DNA of 64,000 nucleotides from Dolomedes plantarius. Lineage: Eukaryota > Arthropoda > Arachnida > Araneae > Dolomedidae. The notes under the pieces were generated by a model. It made no database searches, was not told the origin of the DNA, and saw only the letters and a program-made list of their open reading frames with translations. Of this stretch, positions 11,717-22,235 are shown one piece after another (the first letter of the stretch is position 1; each line of letters begins with the position of its first letter). A program made the position numbers and the translations under genes. The stretch lies in the NCBI GenBank assembly GCA_907164885.2, contig OU015493.1, forward strand, positions 56,921,802 to 56,985,801, read 5' to 3'.

Positions 11717-12287
11717 TGTTGGAAATTTTACCGAAAAGTAACTTGCCTATAATTTTCACATAGTATATATAGTATTGCACTCACGCTATTGTTTTGATTT
11801 TGGCAGTTGCCAAATACGTTTTCTTAATATCCTAGTAATCGGGTAATCAACCGTGTTAACCTAGTAAATTCATTTGTAGATGACGTCATTACACCAGATG
11901 CTGTTGTATGACGTCATTTGCATTCAGTGGGGTTTTATTTGTTTTTCCCCATGATTTATTGATTACGAGTTGGAATCAACTCGCTGTGTTCTGTCTATAA
12001 TTTATGCAAATATTCTGTGTATATGTATCGACTGTGTAGCGAGTTGTGTTGCCCTTGCTTTTGCTCTCGCCCTCTTTTCTATGTTTTGCCGGCTGAGGTA
12101 GGGCCTATAATAAGTGAGATATCTCGTGGACTGCGGGCCTGAGACAGTTTTATTTTATTTTGTTTGTATGTAAATTGGTATTTTAGTTTATTTATAACTT
12201 CGAATAAAGAAGTTTTTATTTTATCTCTGTTTCTGTCGTTATATACTGCCGGCCACACTCTGCTTATTGTCCCTATGTCTGACAATA
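11717..12287 (+). mobile_element. Solo LTR, Ty1/copia-like
   Basis: The left end TGTTGGAAATT is typical of copia-group LTRs. The right end is GACAATA, one base from the usual CAACA. The exact 5-bp duplication TGTAC flanks both ends (11712-11716 and 12288-12292). Two perfect CRE palindromes and an octamer-like ATTTGCAT lie in the presumed U3. A GAATAAAG poly(A) signal lies near 12204. The orientation follows from promoter motifs first and poly(A) second. Confidence 0.7.
11881..11916. promoter_or_regulatory. Two perfect CRE sites in the LTR
   Basis: TGACGTCA occurs at 11881-11888 and again at 11909-11916, followed by TTTGCAT. TGACGTCA is the CREB/ATF consensus, and paired CREs are known in some LTR promoters. 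Function here is inference. Confidence 0.5.
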
Positions 12288-12292
12288 TGTAC

Positions 12293-13130
12293 TAACCCTA
12301 TTGGATTCACTCACCTCAATGTTAACCCATGGATAAATATTGTCTACTATTTACAGCTACATAAAACTGATAATCCAATAATAATTACAAGATAAAAATA
12401 ACTTTTTATATACCATCTATTTAAATTTTCTGTTGAATCATATAAACTTGACAATTCTATGTATTAATAAATACTTTTTTAAAATTTTTTGATGAAATAT
12501 CCCATCAACTTGAAAGAAAATGAAGTTTATTGGAAGTTAACTTGCGTTTAACTTTTCGTTCCCGTCCCGGCCAATAGATGACTGCACTAGTCTACAAAAC
12601 AAAATTAACTGAAAATAATAAAAACATGGTAAAAATCTGCTTAAAGATGGCTAAAAGTATTAAAAAAATGCATTGTCGTCGTGTTCTGAGCTATTCTAAA
12701 AGTTTCAAATGTCTAGCTAATCGGGAAGATATTTAAAAATTGATTGCAAGATTTGTACGAGACAAACACACAAACAAGAAAGCGAGTTAATACAAACATG
12801 GTAAAAACTGAAATTTCATACATTCTCACAGAAATTCTCGAATTTGACTGATTGTGAGAACATGAAAAATAACTGGGATACTTAAAAAAAAATCTACAAA
12901 AGTTTGCAAATAGAGCACGAATGCGACGGAAATGCCCAGAGTAATTATGCAGTCAGCTGTCTCAGAAATCAACCCAAATCTCTTATAACAACGGTTTCAA
13001 ACAGATGTCTGGTCATTTTCTTTAAATAAATAAAACTTCTTTTTTGAACGCGACGCGACGTGCAATTACTTAAATTTAAGTAACACATGCAGATAACACT
13101 CGCAAATCTCGGAAGCTATTTTACCCCTTT
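12293..13130. other. AT-rich sequence, no gene
   Basis: No repeat structure or coding frame of note was seen. Confidence 0.4.
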
Positions 13131-13840
13131 GGAGTCTCGTTGCAGGGGGGACAAATTACACAAATACATATTTCCTCTCCCCCCCCCTCCTCCGCCACTG
13201 CCAACCGGTGAATAGCCCCCTCCCCCCCCCTCCTCATCATGGTAATTGCCGTCTCCAAAAGACTTCACCAACAATATCGTGAATTGTGCAAACTTTCCTT
13301 CGACGCGCCGCCGGTTGAAAGGGAATAATATAGTTTATTGCCGCCCCATTGTGCGTTTATGACGCCTTTCTAGCATTCGGAGAGACGGCCAAGAAAACTT
13401 TCCGTATCTTATTTGGCTCTTCCAATGCAAAGAAAACAAGATCGCGACAGCAGAGAATAATAATAATAATAATAAAAAAGAGGCCACCCTCACACCCCCA
13501 CCCCTCCGGTCTCGGAAAAAAACACTCGTATCTCACTCCTTTTCAGTCGAGTCCGGTATCAAATCTGGAGGCATTAAATAAAAAAAAAATGGCGGGTGCG
13601 CGACAAAAACGCGCTCTTCGCGTGTTCCCTATTCACGATGAAAAGAGAGAGGCAAGAGCATTCAAGACGCGAAGTCGCCCGGGGCACGCCATAACAATTG
13701 CTTGTCACGGTCACAGTGAGAGAGAGCAATAAAATTTTTCAACTACTTTATGAGTGGGGGGCGATTAAGGATCGTTCCAACCTCCTCGGGGGCTGCCGGG
13801 AACCGTGGAATTTACGTTTTCCGTAAGGAAAAAAATAAGA
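13131..13840. other. GC-richer non-repetitive island
   Basis: The island contains C-rich tracts (13180-13235) and a (TAA)n stretch at 13456-13475. Unique sequence continues with GGCCAAGAAAACTTTCCG and neighbours. The 127-codon plus frame at 13349-13732 carries low-complexity isoleucine and lysine runs and no domain. It could be a cis-regulatory or promoter-type region of a nearby gene, but no transcript evidence exists here. Confidence 0.25.
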
Positions 13841-13997
13841 GGATGCGAACATTTCAGAAGCAAGGTGCTTTATGCGAATAACATTGGAATGTTTGACTTC
13901 CACCAACCCCTATCTTCTTCTTTCTATTTTCCCATTTTACTGTATTATTTTGGGGGGAAGTTCGTGACTGTCATGGAATTTGAATTTTCTCGACGAT

Positions 13998-14002
<5 letters not shown>

Positions 14003-14092
<90 letters not shown>
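14003..14092. repeat. (TA)n then (CA)n microsatellite
   Basis: About 68 bp of alternating TA is followed by about 20 bp of CA. The apparent YIYIYI reading frames on both strands are translations of this repeat. Confidence 0.95.
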
Positions 14093-14208
14093 ACACATAT
14101 ATATGTCAAATAAAAAAAACACCACTTAATTATCCCAATTAACTTAATTTAAATCATTCTCGAAATTCTAGCATTTATCCGATTTTAAAAAAAGTTTTAA
14201 AAAAAGAA

Positions 14209-14911
14209 CTAGCCGCTGCGTGACCAGCATGGTCGCTTTTAGTTTTATATTTTCTTTTGCAAAACAACTCAACTGAAAGTAGCATATGTAAGGAATGTTT
14301 CCATTACCTGTCATCATGAATATACGTTATTAAGGGGTAATCTCCATAAGGCTGATTCCAAAACATCGTGATTAAAAAATATGAATATCCATTACTTCAG
14401 AACAGAGTTAAAGATAATACTGAGAAACTAAACATCAATGATTTTAAAAATTACATCCCTCTCTGTACTTTTCAAAATTAAGATATCTACACTTTATCAT
14501 TACATCAAATAAGAAATTGTTAGGGAGCAATTTCTTCACTTATAAAATGAAGTAAAAATTCAGCAAGTACTGAAAAAAGTGTAAAAAATTAATTATTACT
14601 GGCTGTCGGTTGCTATGCCGGCGACGATTAAGCCTAACCTCGCGATCATTTATGCTCTCTCTTACACGCCTCTCTCTTAATAAGTTATTTCTTCTTCGCT
14701 TTCTATCTTGAGATTGTTCCCAATTTTCACTTGATCATGCAGTTCGCTTTCGAGCATTCTCGATTTCAGTGCGTAAATCCATGTTGACACGCGGTTGCAA
14801 ATTGCGGACGACAGCTAATGTTTACATCTGGTAGTTGCAGCCCTTGCCATTCAGAGAGTAGAAATATCGTCGATTTTTGTGCCGTATACTTACGCGTTTT
14901 ATATATAGAGA
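14209..14911 (-). mobile_element. Complete non-autonomous Helitron
   Basis: On minus the element begins TCTCTATATATAAAACGCG just after an A. It ends in a hairpin (GCGACCA / TGGTCACGC, 14216-14236 region) followed by AGCGGCTAG and then a T. The 5' TC, 3' hairpin plus CTAG, and insertion between A and T without target duplication are the Helitron hallmarks. The inside matches 55514-56250 in the opposite orientation, including the start of a Helitron-type ORF (ATG near 14793 on minus, interrupted by a TGA). It is 703 bp long and lacks Rep or helicase. Confidence 0.85.
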
Positions 14912-15370
14912 TTGTTCACTAACATGACTATACTGAGCGCCGCATTCCGGAAGTGTTGTTGTTTTTCGCAAGGATTCAAGGACAGTCGCATCGTGCTGAC
15001 CCAGAAGTTATTTAGTACGCGCTTTCAGTTAGCCTGCAGTGGAGATCACATGGTCTATGATTCATTCAATACGCGCTCCTGAGGTCATCAATAATTAATT
15101 GCCTACCACGCAAACATGGTTACATGCTATCACGGGATTTTGCGCAGGCTTTTTCCGCTTGTGGTGTCTTGGCAAGTGCGCACACAGAATTTGTTTTTCG
15201 GACAGCCAGGACACGTTCTTTTCCGTCGGATGGGATAAGTTGAAGAATGGTGACTGGACTGGTAGTTTAGTCTTTTAAATAAAGCTACGATTTCAGCATG
15301 AAGTATGTTTCGTTTTAATTAATTTATCTTCTCTAATTGCCTGCTCAGTGGACGTGACAAAACTGGGATG

Positions 15371-15372
<2 letters not shown>
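14912..15372. other. Unique sequence without a gene
   Basis: No recognised element. Composition is nearer neutral than in the flanks. Confidence 0.35.
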
Positions 15373-15373
<1 letters not shown>

Positions 15374-15402
<29 letters not shown>

Positions 15403-15466
15403 CATACACACATACACACACACACATATATATGTATATGTATGTATGTATGTATGTATATATATG
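15374..15466. repeat. Compound (CA)n / (TATG)n microsatellite
   Basis: CA repeats with occasional TA interruptions are followed by TATG and TATA repeats. Confidence 0.9.
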
Positions 15467-17436
15467 AAAACAGGTTTAGTTCTATCAGTTTACAGCGAGG
15501 CACTTACCTTCAAGGAGTGTATATCGTATTTATAATTACTCTTTCGCTGTTATTATTTGATATAATATAATTTTTAGCTTTAATTATCTTCCAAAACTTA
15601 TCTATTTATACAGATATACCGATGTTATGTTACTTATTTCAAATACTCAACACCTCTTCAAGTTAAATTCCTATATGGATGGCTTCAAGAAAAATCGAAA
15701 TAGGCCTAATATTCATGTTTGAGACCTGAAGTTATCGATTAAAATTATTTAATTTCCTTTTCTTCCCAGTCATGTGGGCGTGCGCTCGCTTGCTTTTTTC
15801 CCCATTGCTAATATCACTCGTACTGAACTTTTAATTTTTAAAATTGTCTGCTTTTATTATCATTGTGTGAATTAATTAATAAGTTTCTTTATTGGCAACA
15901 TCCGCGTAGGTGTATATTATTCTTTTTGCATGGAAAAACAATTTGTTTGGACTAGATTCTTATTTTCTTTCCCCCCGAAGAACATTTTATGAGTGATATA
16001 TTTCTTTGTTATGCCTTTTTAAAGTTTAATTTTATTTATTCAATTCTATGTATACAACTGAATAGCATATGAGAAAGTTCTACCAAGCTATCAAGGAAAA
16101 GCTTCTAATTTGTCTCATAATTAAAGGATACCCAAAATAAAAGTCTTACTATGTAGATGTGCAAGTCGAAGAAAAATATGACATTGAGGAAACGGTTAGT
16201 GCGTGGCGGATCCGCAAATTTCTTGTGTAAACTCTATGGAAAAATGTGCGCGAGACATATAAAGATTTGCTTTATTGCTAGATGGCAAGCACGAGCCCGT
16301 TTATTTTCTTACTTTTACTTTTATCTTTCGAACACTAACCTTTGAATTAATAAAAAATATACTATCATCATCGTCATATATATTATTTCTAGAAGGTGAT
16401 TTTTGGTGACGATCCCTTTTTCTCCCTTCATACTTAACCAAAATCGGTAAATGGGGTACCATTTTAAAGATTGAGTTCTCCGCTTCTGACGAATTGTTGA
16501 TTTAGAATTGCACATTATATTATCTGTTTAAAAATCGAAGTTAAAAACCGACTTTTGGCCCTAGAGTTCTTTCCCTGAATGCGTCGATACGGTACTATTA
16601 AATATTGTGTAGAAAGAGGTTTTGTAATGTAAATATCACATTTCCACAAGTTTGTGTCATACTCCACTTTCAACATTGTCTACAAATGCGTTTTGACGTG
16701 TGCATGTCTCATATTCCCCTGTTTTGTGTTATGCTTCACCTCCAATTTTGTGTCCCAAGTTGTTTTGTAATGGGTTTTGTATTATCCTTAAGAACCATTG
16801 ATATTTGACAAATAAACAATGGCTTCAAATGAAGTGGTTCTTCTTCCGCATCCTACGAGTACTACGAAACCACAAACCTCGCTATAAAATTAATCGAATT
16901 TTATTCGCATGCGAAATTTTCGCACTGGCCACCTAGTACAAAAATAAATAAATAAATAAATAAATAAAAAAATGGCACGTAATTGCCTAAATAAACAAGC
17001 AAAGAAAATTCTGAAGAATTCTGACAAAAAAGTTTCCACCAGCAACACATGGAGACGTTTGCCTGACGGTACCGGACGTTCATAGAGGACGCACTGACTT
17101 TGGCTCTGGAAAATGATCTGTATAAGCTTGGGACAGAGTTTTAAAACAGTTGTGTACGGCAGAAGTGAGTTTACCGTTCTTAAAGAGAAGTTTTTTCCGT
17201 TGCAATTATTCCGGGTAATGAAATATCGTTAAGAGCAGCTTCATATATCATATCATCGAGTCAATCTTTATTTGTAGGTCAAGAATGTTCAAAGTGTTCC
17301 AATTGTTCAACAAATCTTGCAACTGCAAAGGTGTCTATACGTTAGGTAACTCGAACTGTCAGAACAGTTCAGACTGCAGAAACAAGTAAAAGTAAAGAGG
17401 CCTTCATCTAGGTACGATAATTTATTTTTCTCTGTG
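15467..17436. other. AT-rich sequence, no gene
   Basis: Only short frames. An (AAAT)n microsatellite lies at 16938-16968. No transposon ends were recognised. Confidence 0.4.
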
Positions 17437-17439
17437 ATG

Positions 17440-17560
17440 TGATTTTTATCTGCAACTAAAGAGATTCTTTAATTAATGAAGTGATTTTTCACCTGTAATT
17501 GAAGACTTTTTATTACTTTTCATGGCGTGATTTTTTTTCAGCTGTATTTAAAGAGATCAT
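17440..17560. repeat. Diverged tandem repeat, about 42-45 bp unit
   Basis: Three units begin GTGATTTTT at 17440, 17482 and 17527. Each continues with a CTGxAATT-like block and AAGAGA or AAGACT. Confidence 0.5.
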
Positions 17561-17817
17561 ATTTTTTCTCTTTGTTTTTGAAGAGATTTTTTTCTACTTT
17601 GAATTAAATTAAAGAGATTTTCACAGTTGCAATAACCTAAGTTAGATCTGGCCATTGAATGTCGGGCGCATCGCGAATTGGTCGGTGAAAGCACGAAGTA
17701 AGTGGTCGTAAATTCTCGTAAATGTCGGGATTTGGCCACATAACCTGGCCAAAGCTGGAAGTGGCCAGCCTTTTCACGAATTGGCTAGACTTCGGACGTT
17801 GGCCGTAACACTCACAC

Positions 17818-17819
<2 letters not shown>

Positions 17820-17915
<96 letters not shown>

Positions 17916-17932
17916 TTCGTTCGTTCGTTTGT
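17820..17932. repeat. (AT)n microsatellite with (TTCG)n edge
   Basis: About 92 bp of pure AT repeat is followed by several GTTC/TTCG units. Confidence 0.95.
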
Positions 17933-19474
17933 TCATACATAAATGGTATTGCATTGTGCGGATTAATGACGAAGACAACTTTTTCAGTGTAACTCGTTTG
18001 CAAGAATTTCACGCTGACTTTACGCTACAGGAATCACAGACAGTGAGATCATTTCTTTTTTTTTTAAACTGCGTCATGACTTCCTGGATACTCAAAATTT
18101 CGCTCGATTACACCAAATTTCAGTTACCTCATTGGATGGGAACTCGCAAAATAAGGGGACTCCGTGCCAGCTGATGTTCCTTATTTCGAGTGAATCCCCT
18201 CCAACGAAACAATTCCAGCAATCTAACCACGAAAGATGAATACAACACCCAACAGATGGGACGGATCGAAGAAAAGACGAATGATAGTCCCCCTCCCCCT
18301 TCTGTTTCGCCGACGGGGGCCCCCCATTAGCAAGTGGTCGGGACACATCGAAGACCTTTTATTTCGCACTCGAATAGAATATGTAAAAGCTATAAAAAAA
18401 TAAAAAAAATATGCTTCACTTCCGCTTGAGTAGGTAGCCATTTGCTCTCACTCGAACTAAGGCAGAGGGAAAAAAATGAACAGTAATACTGTTTTGATCG
18501 ACTTTCATTGCAGTGTTCGTTTGGAAGGGAGGCTGGTACGTCTTTTGTGGCGCTCTGCAGGGGGTCGAGGGGTTGCCCCTATGTGGCTCGGTCGGGAGAG
18601 AAGTACGGTTGTTTGGAACAAAATGTGACATTTCTTTGTTTAGCACTGTTGTAATGAAGGAGGTTATAATCCACGAATGGATGATGAATGGATCGAGAAA
18701 AACGAGGAACCCGAATGCTGAAATATGATCATTAACACGGGTTAACGATATATATATATGTGTGTGTGTGTGTGTGTAAGTAAGTAAGTAAGTAATACTA
18801 ACGCCCCACCATTATTGAATCACGTATTCTAAATTCCTTTTATCCTCTCAGTAAAACACAGCCCTTATTTCAAATTAAGACCGAGGAATAAACGAACTAA
18901 CCAACTAAATTATCCCTTAAGGCACGCGCGGGAACATTAAGATTACTCATTAACCGCTGATTCGGTACCAGTCGCTTTTGCAACGCATGTTCGGAATCAC
19001 AGAAATAGTCGTCATCGATGAGTTATGGCTCACATGGTTAAGTCAGGTGTTTGGGCCTAACCAATTAAAAGAATTCTAAGCCTAGCGGCAAAATCAGTTA
19101 ACACCTAGTACAAAAACGTGGAGCAGAGATTTTCGGCCCTTCCTTGCCTTGCTCTTCTTTGCCTCTCTCTCGCGTTCTTCTGTCCCTTGTCCCCGTATTG
19201 CTTCCAAATATACCACGATGTAAATGTCTTCTGACTACCCCGGCAGATTCCGGTGGCTAGCTTGTTTGTGTCCTATAGTCTAATTACCTGTGATTTCATG
19301 AAATAATATCTTCATTACCCGGAATAAATAAATAGAATAATGTGCGTCTCATCAGTGTTGTGCGTGTCCATCAGTGCCTCTCCTCACTGTGGTTTTTCCT
19401 CCCCGATCTATTTTGGCTCTGCTGAAAATGTGTTCTTCTCTTCGCTCTGGTTTCTACCTGTGTGTGGTCGTTGC

Positions 19475-19475
<1 letters not shown>
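17933..19475. other. Mixed unique sequence, no gene recognised
   Basis: A somewhat GC-richer section at 18080-18720 has overlapping short frames on both strands without known domains. A (TG)n/(AAGT)n microsatellite lies at 18750-18797. Confidence 0.35.

Positions 19476-19552
<77 letters not shown>
19476..19552. repeat. (TA)n microsatellite, left part
   Basis: A (TA)n tract broken by the mariner-like element that starts at 19551. It resumes at 21142. Confidence 0.95.
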
Positions 19553-19554
<2 letters not shown>

Positions 19555-21139
19555 GGGTGATCCAAAAGTCAGGACGAACTTTAAAAATGAATAATTCGAA
19601 AACGAATAAAGAAAAATAGACGCGGTTTGCACCAAACGGATGGAAAAGAAGCCGGGTTTTGTGTGGCAACGAAAAAAATATAGTTCTGTTGGCGACCAAC
19701 AGATGGCGCTGTCGGATTTCTGATATAGGATTATGCAAAGCAACAAACGATATAAAAAGGAGCAACTGCAGCAGGTAATGGTAGTCGAAGCTTATATGCA
19801 TCGAAATGCTGTCCATAGTTGAGAAAGCCCTCTTAGTTAAACTGTATTATAAGAATTCGGAAAGTGCGATATTGCGAGCATATCGCTACATGAAGGGTAT
19901 GCGAGATAGCAAAGGGCCAATAACGTCTTCTGCATTGAACAAAATGATGAAGAAATTTGAAGTTACAGGTTCTTTGGCGTCACGTCCAAGAAGTGGACGC
20001 CCCTCAGCAGGCGCTGTTGTTGCCACAATAGTGGAGCAGATGGTGCAATCCATGTAGGCGGTTTCTGCACATGGGAAGTGCAGTGCTCGAGGAGTTTCGA
20101 GGCAGACAGGAGTGTCGTACGTAAGTGTCTGGAGAGCACTGCGAAGAACCCTGAAACGGTATCCCTACAAGTTGCAACATAACCAAGAACTGTAACCTCT
20201 TGACTTCGACTCTCGCCAAGATTTTGCGAATTTGGTATTCAATAAGATGGAAGAGCAGCACGACTGGCTTCACACTGTGCTTTGGACAGATGAAGCGCAT
20301 TTCAAACTCTCTGGCGCTGTTAACACCTACAATTGTCGAGTGTGGACCACAGAAAATCCACATGCATTTGTTGAGGTACCCTTGCAACAGCCTAAAGTGA
20401 CAGTCTGGTGTGGCTTCACTGCTGATTTCATAATTGGTCCATTTTTTTTCGAGGAAGTCACAAAGACGGGTTTCAAAACAGTTTCTGTCACTGGTCAGCG
20501 ATATGCAGCACTGTTACAGAACAATATTATTCCTGAACTGCAAGGGCGACAGGCACTCCAAACAGTCATCTTTATGCAAGATGGAGCACCACGTCATATT
20601 GCTCTGCCTGTGCAACGCCTGCTACGCTCAACATTTGGGGAGGATCACATTATCAGTTGATGCTTTAATCACGCATGGCCTCCAAGATCTCCCGGTCTGA
20701 CACCCTGTGACTTTTGGCTGTGGGGATTCTTGAAGTCAAAAGTTTACCGCGACCAACCGGCATCACTAGCAGCACTGAAAGATGCCATCAGCCAAAATGT
20801 GTCTGCCATAACGTAAGAAATGCTACTCAATGCTGTGAACGGTGTGGTGACTCGTCTCACAGCGGTACTTCTGAATGATGGACAGCACATTGAACATTTA
20901 CTGTAATTAACTGTAATTAAGCTGACTTGTAACTTGTAAACATTTTTTCATTTGTAAATCATCCTTTGGTGAAATAAAAACTATAGCGCCATCTGTTGGT
21001 CGCCAACAGAACTATTTTTTTTCGTTGCCACACAAAACCCGGCGTCTTCTCCATCCGTTTGGTGCAAACCGCATCTTTTTTTCTTTATTCGTTTTCGAAT
21101 TATCCATTTTTAAAGTTCGTCCTGACTTTTGGATCACCC

Positions 21140-21143
<4 letters not shown>
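19551..21143 (+). mobile_element. Mariner-like element with ~157-bp TIRs inside (TA)n
   Basis: Both ends read TACCGGGTGATCCAAAAGTC (the right end on the complement). The TIRs run 19553-19711 and 20985-21141 with only a handful of differences. TA duplications are embedded in the surrounding (TA)n. The 1.1-kb central frame is a mariner-superfamily transposase. Total length is about 1.59 kb. The close TIR match suggests the insertion is not very old, although the coding region has four stop codons. Confidence 0.9.
19806..20906 (+). pseudogene. Mariner-superfamily transposase with four in-frame stops
   Basis: One continuous frame of 366 codons runs from ATG 19806 to TAA 20904-20906. Internal stops lie at 20055, 20193, 20658 and 20814, with no frameshift. 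The N-terminus (residues ~1-80) is a helix-turn-helix of the kind annotated as DUF4817 in arthropods, ending in a PRSGRPS linker. The acidic residues sit in WTDEAHF (residue 162), MQDGAPRH (20580-20582) and PCDFWLWG (20709-20711). By count, 42 residues separate the second and third, more than the 34 of classical mariners. The product would cut and paste the surrounding element at TA sites. All stops are single-base type changes, so the copy is dead but little decayed. The assignment is confident for the superfamily and open for the subfamily. Confidence 0.85.

Positions 21144-21190
<47 letters not shown>
21144..21190. repeat. (TA)n microsatellite, right part
   Basis: Continuation of the (TA)n tract interrupted at 19551. 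Confidence 0.95.
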
Positions 21191-21192
<2 letters not shown>

Positions 21193-21279
21193 GAACATGA
21201 AGCGATACACCCTAAAGCAGCTTACAGAGCGACAGAGATTTATAGATGTTTAAAAAGCTGATTCAGTAATTAAGTGAAC

Positions 21280-21384
21280 ATGGCACACGATCATGATTTA
21301 GGGAAATTAAAAGGAGACATGATAGTTGATGCTCGTGCGATGGGTACTGTCCTTTCGGCAATTCAGGCAAGGTTTAGATTTTAA
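21280..21384 (+). pseudogene. Possible Tc1-like transposase N-terminal scrap
   Basis: An ATG-started frame of 34 codons reads KGDMIVDARAMGTVLSAIQA in its core. This is similar in pattern to the first helix-turn-helix of Tc1-like transposases (compare RGQIVGARRMGHSISEIVKQ in the element at 38621). It stops after AGGTTTAGATTT, and nothing downstream looks like transposase. No TIRs were found. The similarity covers only about 20 residues, so this is tentative. Confidence 0.35.
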
Positions 21385-21675
21385 ACTTCGACCATTTTAA
21401 GGGTATATCTTGAAATGATTCGAAGTTTTGCCGAATAGAAGAATTCCGGTAAAACGTCGAACCTTCTGTAATAGTGTGACGTTCAAAAGATTCCAAATGA
21501 TTGTGACTGACATCGTCTGCTGACAATCCTATCAAGCGAAAGGAGTGTAACATTGCCGGGGCTTTTACTAAAAGCAGCATGAGGTCTTAATAATGTTCAA
21601 TACATGATATCGACTTTAATAGCTGATGCCCAATGACGTATTAGGCAGGCATCCCAACTGTTTCGGCCTTTCAGT

Positions 21676-21709
21676 GTGTGTGTATGTATGTATGTATGTA
21701 TGTATGTAC

Positions 21710-21807
<98 letters not shown>

Positions 21808-21947
21808 CAAAGTTGTTAGTGAAAAACCAGTATAGGCCATAAACCACTACAGACAGGAACCAAAAACATGAAAAGATAAGTGAAATATATTAATAGATAA
21901 GTGAATAATAGGTTTTAGACAGTATCTTGTCTTCAGCGGTGCCGATA

Positions 21948-22024
<77 letters not shown>

Positions 22025-22230
22025 TAAGAATAAGATGAAAGAGAAAACCAGTAATAGCTCTAAAGCTACTTGAAGCCAGGAACATCCAACATGTAAAGAA
22101 AAGTATGAATAAGGTTTTTGACAGCATTTCTTCATCAGCGGTGTCAATACTGTCTAAAAACCATTGGATTGTTTCTGATGAGTATGATCTATTAAATAAA
22201 CACACACTTTATATATATATAGATATATAT
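21676..22230. repeat. Alternating (TA)n and R-unit fragments, locus 1
   Basis: Order: (TGTA)n 21676-21712, (TA)n to 21802, R-unit fragment 21803-21950, (TA)n 21951-22021, R-unit fragment 22022-22206, TA-rich tail. The fragments share AACCAGTA, AGGAAC and CTTCATCAGCGGTG(T/C)C with the longer units at 43881-45325. In each case the unit starts right at the edge of a TA tract. Confidence 0.8.
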
Positions 22231-22235
22231 ATATA

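Noticed and set aside
13349..13732. A 127-codon plus-strand frame
   Set aside because: It contains a TAA-repeat translated as isoleucines and no recognisable domain.
17637..18012. Long YIYIYI reading frames across this and other TA tracts (13805, 19340, 21616, 37453, 38319, 43569)
   Set aside because: They are translations of (TA)n microsatellites with no flanking domain.
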